The notes under the pieces were generated by a model that made no database searches, was not told the origin of the DNA, and saw only the letters and a list, made by a program, of their open reading frames with translations. From NCBI RefSeq assembly GCF_022682495.2, contig NC_071395.1, positions 58,047,242 through 58,111,241 on the forward strand: a DNA stretch of 64,000 bases, read 5' to 3'. The stretch comes from Desmodus rotundus (lineage: Eukaryota; Chordata; Mammalia; Chiroptera; Phyllostomidae). Below are positions 33,031 through 45,740 of the stretch, in pieces (positions within the stretch are counted from its first letter, which is position 1; each line of letters starts with the position of its first letter). Both the position numbers and the translations under genes were made by a program.

Positions 33031-36000
33031 AAGTAAGATAGCTAGGACTGTGTGTCACATTTCCTGATCCTGTGTTACGACCGTCATACTGGTTGCTGGA
33101 TGGAGAATGGGTGGTAGGTGCAGAGTTGGGGGGGGCCATCGAGGCGTTATCTGGAGGAGTGGTGACAGCCTTGCCTGGTGATGTGGCCATGGAGCTGGGG
33201 CAGAGGGCAGATGCAGGCACAACTGCCAGGACTTGCTGATGGATTGTTGAAAGGGATGAGGAGGAGGGATCCAGGAGATCCCCTCCCCTGTTGGGGCCAT
33301 CATGGGGTGACGGGAGGAGGGACGGAGATGGCTATTGGGTGGTTGAGGGGAGATGCCTAGGCTACTCTGATGTCCATGGTGAGTGAGCCTGGGCTAGAGG
33401 TCAAGCTTGGGAGGCAGCAGCTCAGAGGGGACTTCCACTGACATGGAGCTGTGTTAACTCACTGAGCAGGAGAGTGTGGTGTTGATGAAGAAGGTCAGGC
33501 TCTGTCCTGATCATCACAGCATTCAGCAGTCGGGGGAGAAGAGCCAGCAGAGGAGACAGCAACACGCACCTGGAGAAGTGGGGCAGGAGCCCAGGGATCC
33601 AGGATGTGGTGTCCCTGGAGGAGCAGCTGTGCTGGATGGAGGTTAGCGCAGTGTGGGTGTTGGGTTTGGCCCCAGGGGCCTGTGTAGAGCTGTGCCAGGG
33701 AGTCATGGGGACAGGAGCCTGTGTGGGGGCAGAATGAGCACAGGGGGCCGCAAGTGTCTGTTGGAGGGGCAGCAGCTGGTCAGGGCTGTAGAGAGGTGGG
33801 GGAGGGGTGTGTGTGTATGTGTGTGTGGCAGGTACAGCTCCTCGAAAAGGTGTGCAGACTGTGGAGAAGATGGAGGGCAGGATGGTGACTGGGCCTGCGG
33901 CCATGTCTGCTGCTCCTTTTTCATAAGTGAGGTTCATTGGAGCCTCCGCACTCTTTGTTCTGTGTGGTCTCTGCTGCTTCCACTCTCCAGTAGCCCAGAC
34001 ATGCATGGCGCTGGAGACCACAGGCCTGAGAGCCTAAGTTGGGCACTGTCTGGCCCTTATCAGGACAGCGAGCCCCTGGGACCACGGGGAGGGAGAAGTT
34101 GATGTTGCTGGAGAGGGACAGGGTTGGAGCCAGGGGCACAGGTGCCTGGCCTTTGAGGGAGCAGGGCTCTCCTCCCTGTGGGCTGGACTTGGGGACTGGG
34201 GAAGACAGGCACCCAGAGAGATGGGGGTGTGTAGGTGGAGTCCACTTGGTGCTCTTCTGCGGTCTGTTGGGAAAGCTGCCATGGAAACTGGGGTAGGAAA
34301 AGTGGCCACAGGATTCTCCTTTTGCTTTTCCCTGGTGTTTGTCAAACCCGAGTGCTTACTCATCTTTCTTATGGCTAGTATGATAGTGAGAAGTGTTTGG
34401 CTTCTCCTGTTTCTGCCCTCCCCTCCCCTCCTCTCTTCCTTCCTTTTTTGACTTTTACAATATCTTAAAGCTGATGTTGTCTAAACTCTTTCATCTTAGA
34501 AGGGAAGTAACTTTTCTCTGGTTATAAAGTTCGTGGTGGGGCTGAGGCTGGAAGTACAGTGTGCCTCCTCAGATGTGCTGCAGGCCAGACTCAGTAATTC
34601 TGTGGGACATGTGTGCAGAGTCTCCCTCAGCACTTGGGCCTGAGAGCTCGAGTCAGGCGATTGTTCACATCTGTTCAGTTTCCATGCTAACCCCGGTCTC
34701 AAAGTACAGGGCAGTGGTGTACAAGATATGCCCCTCCCAGCCCTCTCCAGGGGCTGGACATGGTTTATGGCCACTGTGGGTGGCAGCTGGGGGGAGGTTC
34801 CTGTCAGCAGGGGGACTGGGGTCTAGCCCTGGTCAGGGCTGACCAGGGCTGTGAGCCCACTGCTTGTCCCCGATGCTTATCTTAGGCTTGGAAATGCTGG
34901 ATACCATGGCGACAGTGATGTCATTAGTCATCTCCTAATTCTGAAAGTAGAGCCCTTTTGCATTTTTCACAGTCTGACAGGTGGTTTGTGTGGTTGGTGT
35001 GTTGGTGACGACAAGCTGGGGCCTATGGCCCTTGCTCCCTGGGCTGTAAGAGGCCAGTCCCATGCAGCCTGCTGTGCATTTTGTTTGCGTGTGTCTCAGA
35101 GTGCCCAGTTGAGTGCTCCTCTCACGAGCGAGGACACAGGTGCCTTAGGGTTCCCTCTGCCCTGTGTGTGCTGTCAGCACAAGGAAAGCAGGCCCAGCTG
35201 CTCTGCCCCTATGGTGAGCTTCCGTGGGGCCCAGTGTGTGCCTCAAGAACGAGGCACTGACCTCTGTTCAGAGGTCAGGGGTTAGACAGCTGAGGACCTC
35301 CTCACTGGCTTCTCAGTGACACGAGCACATGGACTCCCTGGCTCCTTCACAGAGTCTCCCGAGGTGAGAGTGAGGCTGTTGTTGGCTGCATCTTTAGTGT
35401 TGAAACTTCTCTTGGTCTAGCACTGATTGTTGTCCTGGCCAAGAAGACAGGTTCTTGGGTTCCTGTCTCCTTGGGCAAATCTCTGACCCTGTCAGCCTCA
35501 GGTCCTCCTCCTCTGTGGCCTGTGGTGCATGGGAAGGCGGCCCTGGGCCTGTGGCTTCCTGCCCCAGTCCTACCACATTCTCCAAGTAGAAGGCTTGCCT
35601 TACTTTTAGTCTTCATCCACAACAGCCTGTTCCAGGATGTTCTTTACCACATATTATCTTTGTTCTTCAGTGGAAGTATGTGCAGTCTTACTGGTGCTTA
35701 TTAGTAAGTGTTCTGTCTCCTCACCTGTATACTCCTCTGGTGTCTGAACTGTATGTTGTCTCCTTAAATATCCAGATCCTGAGGCTGCCACTTTCTTAGA
35801 ATTGACGCTCACGCACAGCACTTGATGATGTTAGTACTCTTGAAAGAGTATTGTCCGGGGTGTCAGTGGATTTCTCGAGCTGCTGCCACGACGTGCTTGC
35901 ACATTCATCCATGAAATGTGAGTTGGACAGATGCTCTCTGTGGCCCCGCCAGCCGTGATATCTTTGTATTTATTACTTCTGAGTCCCATTTCTTGATTTT

Positions 36001-36644
36001 GCAATGATGACGAAGTTCTCAGACTAAATGCGGCGGATCTCTTTTAGGCTCGTTCTGATCTCAGGTATTTGTAATGAGCCTGGCTGGACTGGTGTGGGGG
36101 ACTGCATAACAGGAACTGGGGGCACATGTATGTGTTCAGGGAGTGTGGGCCTTCCCTGCTGTCGTGACAAAGAGAAGTTCCAGGGCGCATTGGTGAAGTA
36201 CTTGAAAGGTCAGGTTAACGTAGAAGTTAAATTTATTTGTCCTGTGGTAGAATCGAATTGTTTTGCTCTAACCTGACACCTTAATTTTGTGTCCACTGGG
36301 TACATTCTTCAATCTTCTCCTCTTCTTCATTGTCGTGTGTGTGTGTGTATGTGTGTCCAGGTGCTGTCTGTAGCCAGCTCAGATCACACAATAAAAACTA
36401 ATGAGGCCAGACGGTAGATTCTCAATGAGGCAGTATGCTAGCAGTCATCTGAGAAATAATAAAAAGGGTCAAGAGGAAGCTGTAAACCCTTCCCACTTCT
36501 GAGGGATGAGCAGCGTTAGTTCCAGACACTTTGCAGGATTAAATAGGATCATGATGTCCATGGAGCATATAGGAGCCAGGTGCTCTTCTTAGTGCCTTTG
36601 ATACAGCAATTCAGTTAAGCCTTACCATGTGGTGTGGACTAGGG

Positions 36645-36725
36645 ACAGCTTTATCTCCATTTACAGATCAGGAAAGAGAGGCAGAGTGGCAAATTAACTG
36701 CCTGGGGTCACATGCAAGTGAGTGG
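36645..36725 (-). mobile_element. MIR SINE fragment
   Basis: TATCTCCATTTACAGATCAG followed by GAAAGAGAGGCAGAGTGGCA and GCCTGGGGTCACATGCAAGT is the reverse complement of the MIR core and 3' half, in the correct order. Confidence 0.65.
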
Positions 36726-37837
36726 CACCTTGCTGTTGTCAGTGTGACAGCCACGTGGGGGGTGGTCCAGCTGTGTTTCTGCCTAGTGTAGTGATTTCAG
36801 GTGTTTGTGACATGATAGCCTCTGGTATACCTTTCATATGTACGTTTATTAGTAAATTTAATACAGCTTGTGTTGTTACACCTTTCATTGAAGTATTAAT
36901 GCAAAGAGATGAACAAATCATAAGAATAGAAAATGCACAGATCTGGAAGTACCACCGAATGAGCACACTCAGGCTAGGCAAAGGTGCATCACCAGCCACA
37001 GGGGCTCCTGTAGGCCCCTCCCTGCCACCCAGTTGTAAGCATTCTGACTTCCTGTTTCTGAGCTTTTCATATACTTATTTTTTAAATGAATTAAAATTTG
37101 GGGAAGCTTTTGATATTCCTTAGGGTGTTATGAATTGATAGAGTGGGTTTCTGAGTACTTCCCAAATACTTAGTTTTATTAGAGGTTCTGATGTGAAGAA
37201 CCAATTTCCCTAGCAGACTGACCTCTGGTGCCCATCAAAGTCAGGAACCACACAGGGTGTGAGATCGGCAGGCCAGCAATGAGCAAAACCTGCCACATTT
37301 TGTAGTCTGTGGCTGTGGCAGCAGACAGGGGTCCTGGTCAGAGAGAAACGGCCTGTTGCGCAAGGCACAGCAGGCTTCATGGGGGTGGCTGTTCCTCACC
37401 CAAGGTTCTGAGGGCCCAGTGCTGCACATGGTGTGGGTTTGTGTCACAGCAAGGGCCCTCCAATTTTATAAGGGGGCTGTTAACAAACCTGCCTAACTCT
37501 TGCCCCCAAGAGGACAGTACCCTGTTATCTAGGTCAACCAGAAGGGAGACACCACCTGCAGCTACAAGAAAGACAGTCATGGTCTGGGACAGACGCCAAC
37601 ACCAGATGTGGGGAAATGCCTCCCGATAACGCCCACCCCTTGTTTCGTTATCACTTTGGCCTGGGTGAATACCCCATTTCACTCCATCAGCCCCTCTGAT
37701 TTGACTGGGGCTAAATCTGCAGTTTGTCTGATAGTGGCATGGCTGCCATCAGCAGGACTCGAAACAGCAGGAAGAGGCCAGCCTGTGGCACTGACCTCAG
37801 TCAGGCCGAGGGTCCTTACTAGACAAATGCTGTAAAC

Positions 37838-38050
37838 CAGGGGTGTCAAACTCATTTTCACTGGGACCACATCAGCTTTGCGGTTGCCTTCAAAGGGCCG
37901 AATGTAATTTTAGGACTGTATAAATGTAACTACTCCTTCACAGTTAAGTGAGAGCTCGGCGCTGCTGCTGGGTGGAAACAAGGTGCAGGGCTAGATAAAA
38001 CAAGGTGGAGGGCGGGATTTGGCCCACAGGCCTTGTGTTTGCCACCTGTG
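37838..38050. mobile_element. hAT-type MITE with 8-bp target duplication
   Basis: A 213-bp element with terminal inverted repeats: CAGGGGTGTCAAAC at the left and GTTTGCCACCTGTG at the right (reverse complement CACAGGTGGCAAAC). It is flanked by CTGTAAAC (37830-37837) and CTATAAAC (38051-38058), an 8-bp duplication with one change, the signature of hAT transposases. It has no coding capacity. The text GGGCCGAATGTAATTTTAGG is typical of a non-autonomous hAT family spread in mammals including bats; I do not give a library name. Confidence 0.85.
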
Positions 38051-38058
38051 CTATAAAC

Positions 38059-39586
38059 CATCAGTGTTTATTCCATTCACTCAGTCACAAAGTGTCCCCT
38101 GAGTTAGAATTATGAACAAAATACTTGCCCTCTGAGAGCATACAGGCAAATAAGCAAGTCGTCATCCCACCACATGTAGGTGCAGTGAATGTGCCTGGTC
38201 TGCATAGCCCCACAATGGGCGGGGGAGTGGGGTGGAGAGGTGAGAGCTGGGTGGCTGGCTCTCCCTTTCTGGAGAGATTGCAGTGGCAATGTTTGGTGCT
38301 CTGGGTGACAAATGCCAAAGGCAGGAGGCAGCCCTACAGGCTTTGGGCTTTTGTTTGTGTTAATTCCCTTTGCATTTGATGATACGTTGCCTTTTCTCAA
38401 AACGCTGTTTCTGTATAGTTAGGAATCAATTCTATGCAAGTTCTTTAGGTACACGGTCCACCTTTTTTTCAGGCCTTGTGCTGCTTGATGTGGAGCCTGC
38501 ACAGCAATTGCATGAGGAGTCCAGGTCTCTGGAGTGCGGCTTGGGGAGGAAATTCATAGCCTTCCCTTGGGTTCTAAGCTCTAGAGCCCAGGACTCTGTC
38601 AGGGGCATTTCTCTGATCCCTGCAGCCCGTGTGGCAGTGTGGTGGCAGAAACCTGTTGACCAAATGCAGAGAATCTGTGTGGCCTCTAGCCAGACTGTGA
38701 AAGCCCATACTTTTCATTATTTTAAGAGATAATGTTAGTCATTCTAATTTTTATAAGTGAAGCTTCATCGTGGTTGAAGAGTTTGTGTGAGAGAGTGTGG
38801 GGGAAGTGGAAGACATGCAGTTTTGCAGTGGACTGCTCCTTGGAAGGGCCTGGCCAGGCCTGCCTGTTCGCCCCGTCAGCGTCATGACCATGCGGTTTGA
38901 CTCTGTGTGAGGTCCTCACCCTTTCTCAGCCACGCAGTCTTCATCGGTCCAAGAGGTTGGGCTACCTGCTCTGTAAGGGTTGTTTCAAGTCCTTTCATGG
39001 CTTTTCAAACTACATTGATAAGTGCTAACTATAGATGAAAGTACACATGCATATAAATATATATACATATTTATAACTCCATCATTGAGTGGAATTCTAA
39101 GTTTGTAGGACTATTTTTTCTGTGAAATTATGTGTATAAAAATTTCAAAAGGAGGCTGTGTCCATTTAGAGCCTTGTGAAGAATGTGTAGGGATCGGGCC
39201 ATCACAGCTGAAATGGTGTTCATGTGAAGGGTCTTGTGGTGGTGGCTTCCAGCAGTTTTCTTCCTTCAGTCAAGTCCAGCTGTGGACTCTGGTTCCCGGG
39301 GAGGTGCTCCGGCGGGCATGGAGTCCAGGGCCCTGCGGCTTTGGGAAGAGCATTAGTCTAAGATGTGGCCATCCTCTGTCTGCTAAGTAGGACAAAGACT
39401 TTGTCCTCCCTGTCTCATACGGGGTGAGCACTCTTGCCAGGTGGGGACCTGCTGTGTGCCTATGTCTTGGGTCTGCTCTGAACCGAGACCTTAACACCCT
39501 CACTAGCCATGCCCTAGTGTCTCTGGGCCAAATGTGATGGCACATTTCAGCCTCACACAGCCGCTGACTTGTCCCTTCTCTTTCAG
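38059..39586. other. SNAP47 intron 1, right part
   Basis: No gene or clear repeat was recognised up to the exon 2 acceptor (TTCAG at 39582-39586). An (AT)-rich patch occurs near 39050-39080. Confidence 0.4.
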
Positions 39587-40130
39587 AGCAGAGTGGCCTT
39601 GGCTGTGGTGCAGGTTGAGCCCGGAACCAGATGAGCAGAGACATCTGCGTCCACACCTGGCCATGCTCCTACTATTTAGAACTTGAGAAGCGATGGGTTC
39701 CTGGAAAACTCTTGTTAACTTCACGCTCAGTAAGATTTATGACTGATAAAACTGGAGGCTTCCTTGTTGACTTTCCCCTTGCTGACATAGTTGAGATCAA
39801 GAAAGAGGCTTCTCATTTTATCTTCGGTGCTGTCACCATCCTGGAAAAGGACCACATCAAGCACTGGTTCGGCTCCTTGCAACCTAGTCGGAATGTTGTT
39901 TTCCACGTCATTGAGCATTTCTGGAGAGAAGTGCTGCTGTCTCAGCCAGGAGCTGCTGGGGAGGCATCCTCCTCCCCTGTGACCAAGGGGAAGCAGCTGA
40001 CTGGTCTCATGGCCTGTTCCCAGAAGCGTCTGGAAGATGCAGCCAGGGTCCTACACTTCCAGGGTGAGCAGCTGGACAACATAGCGAGCGGCCTGGACAG
40101 AATGGCTTCCGATCTGGACGTGGCTGACAG
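39587..40130 (+). CDS. SNAP47: SNAP47 exon 2 (first coding exon)
   Basis: Acceptor CTTTCAG ends at 39586; the coding part starts at ATG 39631 and runs to 40130 (500 nt), with donor CAG|GTGAGG. The first residues MSRDICVHTWPCSYYLE match SNAP47. An in-frame TGA at 39616 shows that this ATG is the first usable one in the exon, so the longer N terminus annotated for some human forms is not encoded here. Residues 10-105 form the PH/GRAM-like N-terminal part (VEIKKEASHFIFG), and residues 123-167 the first SNARE helix (LTGLMACSQKRLED to DLDVADR). SNAP47 is a SNAP-25-type Qbc SNARE without the cysteine palmitoylation cluster and works in vesicle fusion, mainly on intracellular membranes. No break was seen. 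Confidence 0.95.
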
Positions 40131-40289
40131 GTGAGGCAAGTGCTGCAGTCCTGCGCTGCTCTTGGTAGCTGGGGGGTCTTCCATACTCCGTGTGAACGTG
40201 GCTCACACCTGCTGTGGACAGGTGTGCTGGGCTGGCTGCTCTGGGGAAGGACCGGTGTTGACTGCAGGCACACCATTGCCAGATCCATG

Positions 40290-40480
40290 TGAGTTCAGTG
40301 AGGATCCCCTATTTAATCCCTGAACTAGCCAGGAACAAGTTGTTATTGGTTTCACTGTGCTGATGGGGAGACTGAGGCTAAGAGGCCAGGGAATTTGTTC
40401 AAGGTCACACACGCTAAGTTTGTCAGCACAGTTTGTTTGCATAGCTATGGAGTGGCTGGGTTTGAACTGAAGCATTTTGT
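40290..40480 (-). mobile_element. MIR SINE fragment
   Basis: GCTGATGGGGAGACTGAGGC, then AATTTGTTCAAGGTCACACA and GGAGTGGCTGGGTTTGAACT in this order are the reverse complement of MIR. It lies about 160 bp after SNAP47 exon 2. Confidence 0.75.
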
Positions 40481-43079
40481 CTCCAGAAGCTGCCCCCTGA
40501 GCCGTTGTGCCAGCCACTCTCAAACCATGGTTTTGAGGCCCTTCTACTCTCAAAAACTGAGGCACCTGAAGAGCTTTTGTTTCTGTGGGTTATGTTATAT
40601 TTACCATGTACTTTTAAAACTAAAAATTACAAAGTTATTAATTCACTTAAAGAATATAATAATATACTCATGACCTAGTAACATAAATAACATTTTTTGG
40701 AACAATAACGTTATAAAGCAAAACCTGCTCAATGAAGAGTAGCTGTTTGAGATTTTGCACCTCTGTAAAGTGAGGCCTCGGGGAGTCATGGGGTTCCCAA
40801 GCCTGCTTCTGCAGTGAGCGCCGTGCTGTCTAGTCCCGATGGAATGAGAGCAGCAAAGCCGGAGAGTGTCACAGTGCCATGAGGAAGTTATGCTGACCAC
40901 ACTTTGACAGGCACTGGTATGACACTGAGACATGCAGAGTTCTCCAGGGGTCTTAGAGTCTAGTAGGAATAGCCTCTCCCCACATGGTGGGAGGGCAGCT
41001 GGGAGCTCAGGGTGGGAGGCAGCCTCTGGGTTACAGGCCCTGAGCACAGCCTGACACCTTGGATGAGGGCTGCGTGGGTGGTGTAGGTAGGTCCTTGCCC
41101 CTGAGGGATCCCACCTGCACTCACCACCTGCGGCTGATTCCCTGAGTACCTGCCTGTGAAGGGCCAGCTACAGCGACAGAGCCCCAGATCCTACCCTCAG
41201 GAGGGGCTTGCAGGGGAGGAGATGAAGGGCACCAGATCTTTGTCAGTTTGCCTCTTGGGGATCCCACAGGATACCATGTGTTAGGTGTATGAAATGTGCA
41301 AAGTAGCACAACAGGAAAACTGGAGAGGGTGACGGTGGGAAACCTGAGCAGCATGGGCACGTGCAGGCCAGTTTCTTCTGCAGAGCAAGCAGCTGGCACT
41401 CCTGGAGCGCTGTGATCCTCAGGTCCGGGGCCTACAGTCAGCCTTCTCACTTCTCCCTCACATATGGGGACGTTTCTGCTATTATTTGTTTGATAATTTC
41501 TTCCCTTCAGTTTTTAAAATGTATTCCTTTTGGTTTCGTGGACTGATCTAACAGTGTTCTCATTTTTCTGTTTCCTTGTTCTTTTGTTTTACTTTATATT
41601 TCTTGTATTTTATCTTCTTACCCTTCTATTTGCTATCAAAATTTTAGTTTCCAAGAGTTATTTTGTGGTCTCTAGATGCTCTTGTTGTTGTTTCATGGGC
41701 TTTCTGTGCTGTGTCAGGGGCTTACAGGCAGTTTTGTGCAGGAGGGGCCTGGGCCTGCCACCTGGTTCAGAAGGAAATTTTTCTCCTCCTCTGCTGGCTG
41801 CCCCCAGACATGCAGATCCAGTCCAGTGGGCTCCTTCTGGTCCCTCTGCTCCTGCATGCGGGGCCCAGCAGTGCAAGCTGGGTCAGTGTGTGTGGTGGGG
41901 GTCTCTCACCTGCTCACCTGCTCTTCTGTTTTCAGTCCCAACTCCACCTCTGTCTTCAGAGATTCCTGGCATCACCTGTTTTTCCAGTGAGGGTACTGCA
42001 ATGCAACCTAGGTTATACTTCAGCTTCTCCTTTGTCCCGGTGGGAATTAGGCTCTTCCACAGAATCACAAGGAAAGCATTCCAAGGACCCACACGTGGGA
42101 GATTGTGGAGTGGCATGGTTTATTCATGTGGAGATAGAAGCTGCCACCTGGGTTACCAATGTCCCATCTCCATCCATCCCACCATGGAAAATGTCCAGTT
42201 GTGTCCTCAGCAAGGCCAAGACAAAAGCCAGTATCCAGAGTTTCTGCTTCATATTAAAGTTCAGTTCCCTGGAGCCCACAGGTGGCTGCCAAGTGGTCTT
42301 AGTCCCCACCCAGGTGGCTGAGCTTGTTCCCAGTTGCAGAGTCCATGTGGCCGCTAAGGCCACATGGCTGTAGAGAGAGAATGTGTGAGCGCACAGGGTG
42401 TAGGTGTTCCAGGTGGGTGAGAGAGAGCTCAGTCCTTTTGGAGCCCACAGTGTCAGCTGTGGGCCTGATAGCTGCTAGACCTACATTGTCATGAGCTTCT
42501 GGGCAAGAGAGCACATGAACAAATGGGCAAGTGCATCACTAGGTGGGGGCACGGGAGAGGGAAGGAAGAGAGAGAACAGCAAGGGCGAGCTTCTTTGTTC
42601 CCCTGGGATTATAAGTGCTTGGGTTTGGGTGGGGCGAGATCCCTTTTTCAGAAGAACCAATTAACTTCCCAGGCTTCTGCAGGCTTTGGATGGGTCCACC
42701 CCTTAGCCAATCCATTATTCCCCAAGCTGGATTGATGGGCCTCTATGGTCTAGCACCTCCCTCTGTGCCCCCAATAATAGGATACTGGAATGTGGAAGGG
42801 AGGAGTATTGATTCCCTAGGTGGAACACAGTGCTGTAATACCCTGGGGTGTGAAGCTATAGCTTCCTGGCTAACAAGCAGGTTTATGTCTTCAGTTTATT
42901 AAGCCAAATGTCTAGTTCCCTTTGCTCTCTTTCCTTGCTCAATGTCTAGTTGAATATGATGCTAACACTCCCACTGCTGCCTTACAGTTGACTTTCTTGG
43001 ATTTGCTACGTCTGTCAGGGAAGATATATGTTTTCAGTTTGCCATCTGTGATATTGTGATTTATAGTTAAGAGTTTATA
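40481..43079. other. SNAP47 intron 2, unassigned part
   Basis: No gene recognised. An overlapping set of open frames at 41530-42373 (plus) begins with a run of hydrophobic residues from T-rich sequence and lacks any family match; I treat it as chance. Old repeats are likely but were not named. Confidence 0.4.
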
Positions 43080-43800
43080 TTTAGTCTTCATTCCAGGTTT
43101 CTGGCACAGAGCTCATGAAACCCTTGGAATCTCTGATGACAAATGTGTCATGTGAATGAGGTGATTTTGTTCCACCCCTAAGGATGGGGCTGGTCTCCAG
43201 GAAAACCAACCCTGTGATAGAGAGTTGGAAGTTTTGGTCCCTTGAGGAAAAGGAGAGGGGCTGGAAATTGAATCTGTCCCTGGTGGCCAGTGATTTAATC
43301 TATGGTTCATGTGTAACGAAGCCTCAATAAACACCCAAAAGCACAGGGTTTGGAGAGCTTCCCAGTCTGTGTGCATACACAAGGAGATAAAGGGAATGGT
43401 GGGCTCAGGGAACAGGGAAGCCCCCGGCTCCTTCCCCAAACCTGGCCCTGCGCACCTCTTCTATCTGGCTATTCCTGAAACTGATTCTTCTATAATGAAC
43501 CAAAAAGTAAATGTTTACGTTCTATGAGCCACTTCAGCAAATTAATGGAACCTGAGGATGGGGTCGTGGAAACCTCTGATTTGTAACCAGTCAGCAACAT
43601 TGATGACAAGCCTGGTTTGGCATTATCATCTTAAGGAGGGGGAGTCGCTCTTGTGGGACTGAGACCTTAACCTGTGGGTCTGACCCTGTCTCCAGGCAGG
43701 CAGTGTCACAACTGAGCTGGGTGGTTTGGTGGTGGGGAAAAACCATACTTCAGAATTGGTGTCAGAATGAGCACATCTTTAACCAGTCCTCTCTGACCCA
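43080..43800 (+). mobile_element. LTR-retrotransposon LTR (ERVL-like)
   Basis: The text follows a mammalian LTR in order: AATAAACACCCAAAAGCAC near 43327, GGTTTGGAGAGCTTCCCAGT, CACCTCTTCTATCTGGCTAT near 43456, GAGCCACTTCAGCAAATTAA near 43527, GGGTCGTGGAAACCTCTGAT near 43561, GGGACTGAGACCTTAACCTG near 43656. The AATAAA at about 43327 could be its poly(A) signal. It is an old copy, with no coding sequence attached. The exact family was not assigned. Confidence 0.6.
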
Positions 43801-44843
43801 TTTTCATAAAGGAAGTCCTTGAGTGCCCTTTTTTAGCACATCAGGGCAAAGTTTTTGTTACCAGAGGAAATAGGTTCTTCCACTGTGTCACAGAAAATGA
43901 ATTTTAGGGACATACATGTAGGAGAATTTTAAGTGCTAGCGGCAATATTTATTAGGGCAAAAACAAAGGAAGGCTTAGGATAGAAGAGGCAAGATCACAG
44001 CAACAGGAGCAAGCCTGGGCTGAGCTGCCTAGATTCAGGGAAGTAAGTTATAGAGGCAAAAAGGAAAGTCCTGAAAGCCCACTCCTTCCCTGGTCATAAG
44101 TCTCGTGGAGCCCCTTAGAGTTTAGGAGAAAAGAAAGCAAAAGTTTGAACCGAGGAAGGGTGGGCAGGGCACAGATTCCTCTGAGAAGGCTGCGGCGTAG
44201 GATGAGGTGCTTCCCTGGCAGGTCCAGCTGCAGAAGCTGGTTGACATTGGTCTACTCCGAGGTACACCACACCCAATGTCTCATCCACGACCAGGCAGTT
44301 TAGCTCTGTCTTGCCGCAGGAGAAATCCAGCTTCCGGGGCCACAGGCCTGTACCTGTGCCTCCTGGAACCAGGAGGGCTGGGGCCCAGAGCTGTGGAGCC
44401 ATTCCCCTGGCACCCAAGGTTCCAGTAGTCCAGCTCAGTACAGTCTCTGCTCCCGGCTGCTGTATGACCGTGAGGCTACCACAGAGAGACTGGGGCCTTT
44501 GTCAGGTTTCCCTGTATTTCTCTGAGCTTGGGAGAGAACAGGCTTTCTTTCAAACTGCCCAATCTCTTCCCTAGCTTTTCCTACACTCACATCCTAATCC
44601 TATTGATATTTTCCCGATTTCCCCAGGTTTGTCTACCCTTTATGGTCGCCATTTTGGCTCCTACTGTGCAATCCTCAGTAGAAGGATCTCCTCCTGAGGA
44701 GGAGAAACATCACTCCTCCTCTCAGAAGAAGCACCATCTACTTCAAAGCTACCACTTCCAACTTACTGTCTGATTCCATTTGCTCCCTTCCTTTGTTGGT
44801 AACTAATACCTACTGTAACATTTTTATCTAAAATTCTGTTTTA
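43801..44843. other. SNAP47 intron 2, unassigned part
   Basis: No gene or recognisable repeat. An open frame at 44115-44417 (minus) and overlapping plus-strand frames have no motif. Confidence 0.4.
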
Positions 44844-45048
44844 GCCCTCACTGGTGTGGCTCAGTGGATTGAGTGCTAGCCTGTGAACCAAAGGGTCGCC
44901 AGTTCAATTTCCCAGTCTAGGGCACACACCTGGGTTGCGGGCCAGGTCCCCAGTAGGGGGTGCGCGAGTGACCATGACACTTTGATGTTTCTCTCCCTCT
45001 CTCCCTGTCTCTAAAAATAAATAAATAAAATCTAGAAAGAAATAAGGT
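44844..45048 (+). mobile_element. VES-type bat SINE, copy 5
   Basis: Begins GCCCTCACTGGTGTGGCTCA, with B-box-like GGTCGCCAGTTCAATTTCC and an AAATAAATAAAT tail. It is flanked by AAATTCTGTTTTA (44831-44843) and AAGTTCTGTTTTA (ending 45062), a target duplication with one change. Confidence 0.92.
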
Positions 45049-45389
45049 AAAGTTCTGTTTTAAATTTCTATCATTATCTTTTGAAAAATAGTTCTGAGAT
45101 ATGTTCTTTCTAACCTCTGTTGCTATTGGGAGGACACCCGAAGCAGCCACAGTGGGTGGAATGCTCTGTTTCTTCCAACACTGTCTTGCCTGTTGGCAGC
45201 TCCTGCCACAGGGCTTGAAATCTGAAGTAGGTGGTGCGCACATCTGCATTCATGTGGGTTTGCTGGGTTAAGGTCAGATCTTCTTACTAAGCCAGAGGCA
45301 ATTCTGACACAGTGTCACTGGGACCTGGCCAGTGCCAGGCACTGTTCTGGGAGCTGGGAGACAACAGAGCTCTTGGCAGACCAAGGTTC

Positions 45390-45740
45390 CCTGCTTGATT
45401 TGTCAGAGTTCTTCAGAGAAGCAGAAACAACAGGGAGACTTACTACAAGGAATTGACTTACACCGATGAGGGGCTGGCAAGTCCAACATCTGCAGGGCAG
45501 GCCAGCAGGCCGGAGGCTCAGGGACCGCCAGTATTGCAGCTCCATTCTGAGGTGTCTGCTGCAGAATTCCTTCTTGCTTGGGGTCAGGGGAGGGCTTCAC
45601 CTGTTTGGATGAGGGACATCTGCTTTCCTCAAAGTCCACTGATTGAAAATCCCACCCAGAAACCTTCAGGAGACATTCAGAACCCTCTTTGGGCAAATAT
45701 CTGGGCACTGTGGCATACCCTGAAGATGCACCATCACACC
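45390..45740 (+). mobile_element. Old interspersed repeat, family not assigned
   Basis: AGAGTTCTTCAGAGAAGCAG near 45407, AAGGAATTGACTTACACCGA, GGCTGGCAAGTCCAACATCT near 45472, GCAGGGCAGGCCAGCAGGCC, and CAAATATCTGGGCACTGTGG near 45695 follow, in order, a common mammalian dispersed repeat. It is non-coding. Confidence 0.5.

Larger units (their letters stand above)
30511..37829. other. SNAP47 intron 1, mostly unassigned
   Basis: I see no gene inside this part of the intron. It contains an L1 minus-strand 3' scrap near 32915-33030, short GT microsatellites near 33810-33830 and 36332-36356, and a MIR-like piece near 36645-36725. The many short open frames overlap on both strands and have no family resemblance. 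Confidence 0.45.

Noticed and set aside
41530..42373. Overlapping long open frames (up to 263 residues), first with a hydrophobic start
   Set aside because: The hydrophobic part comes from T-rich DNA, two frames are open at once, and there is no motif, conserved domain or splice context.
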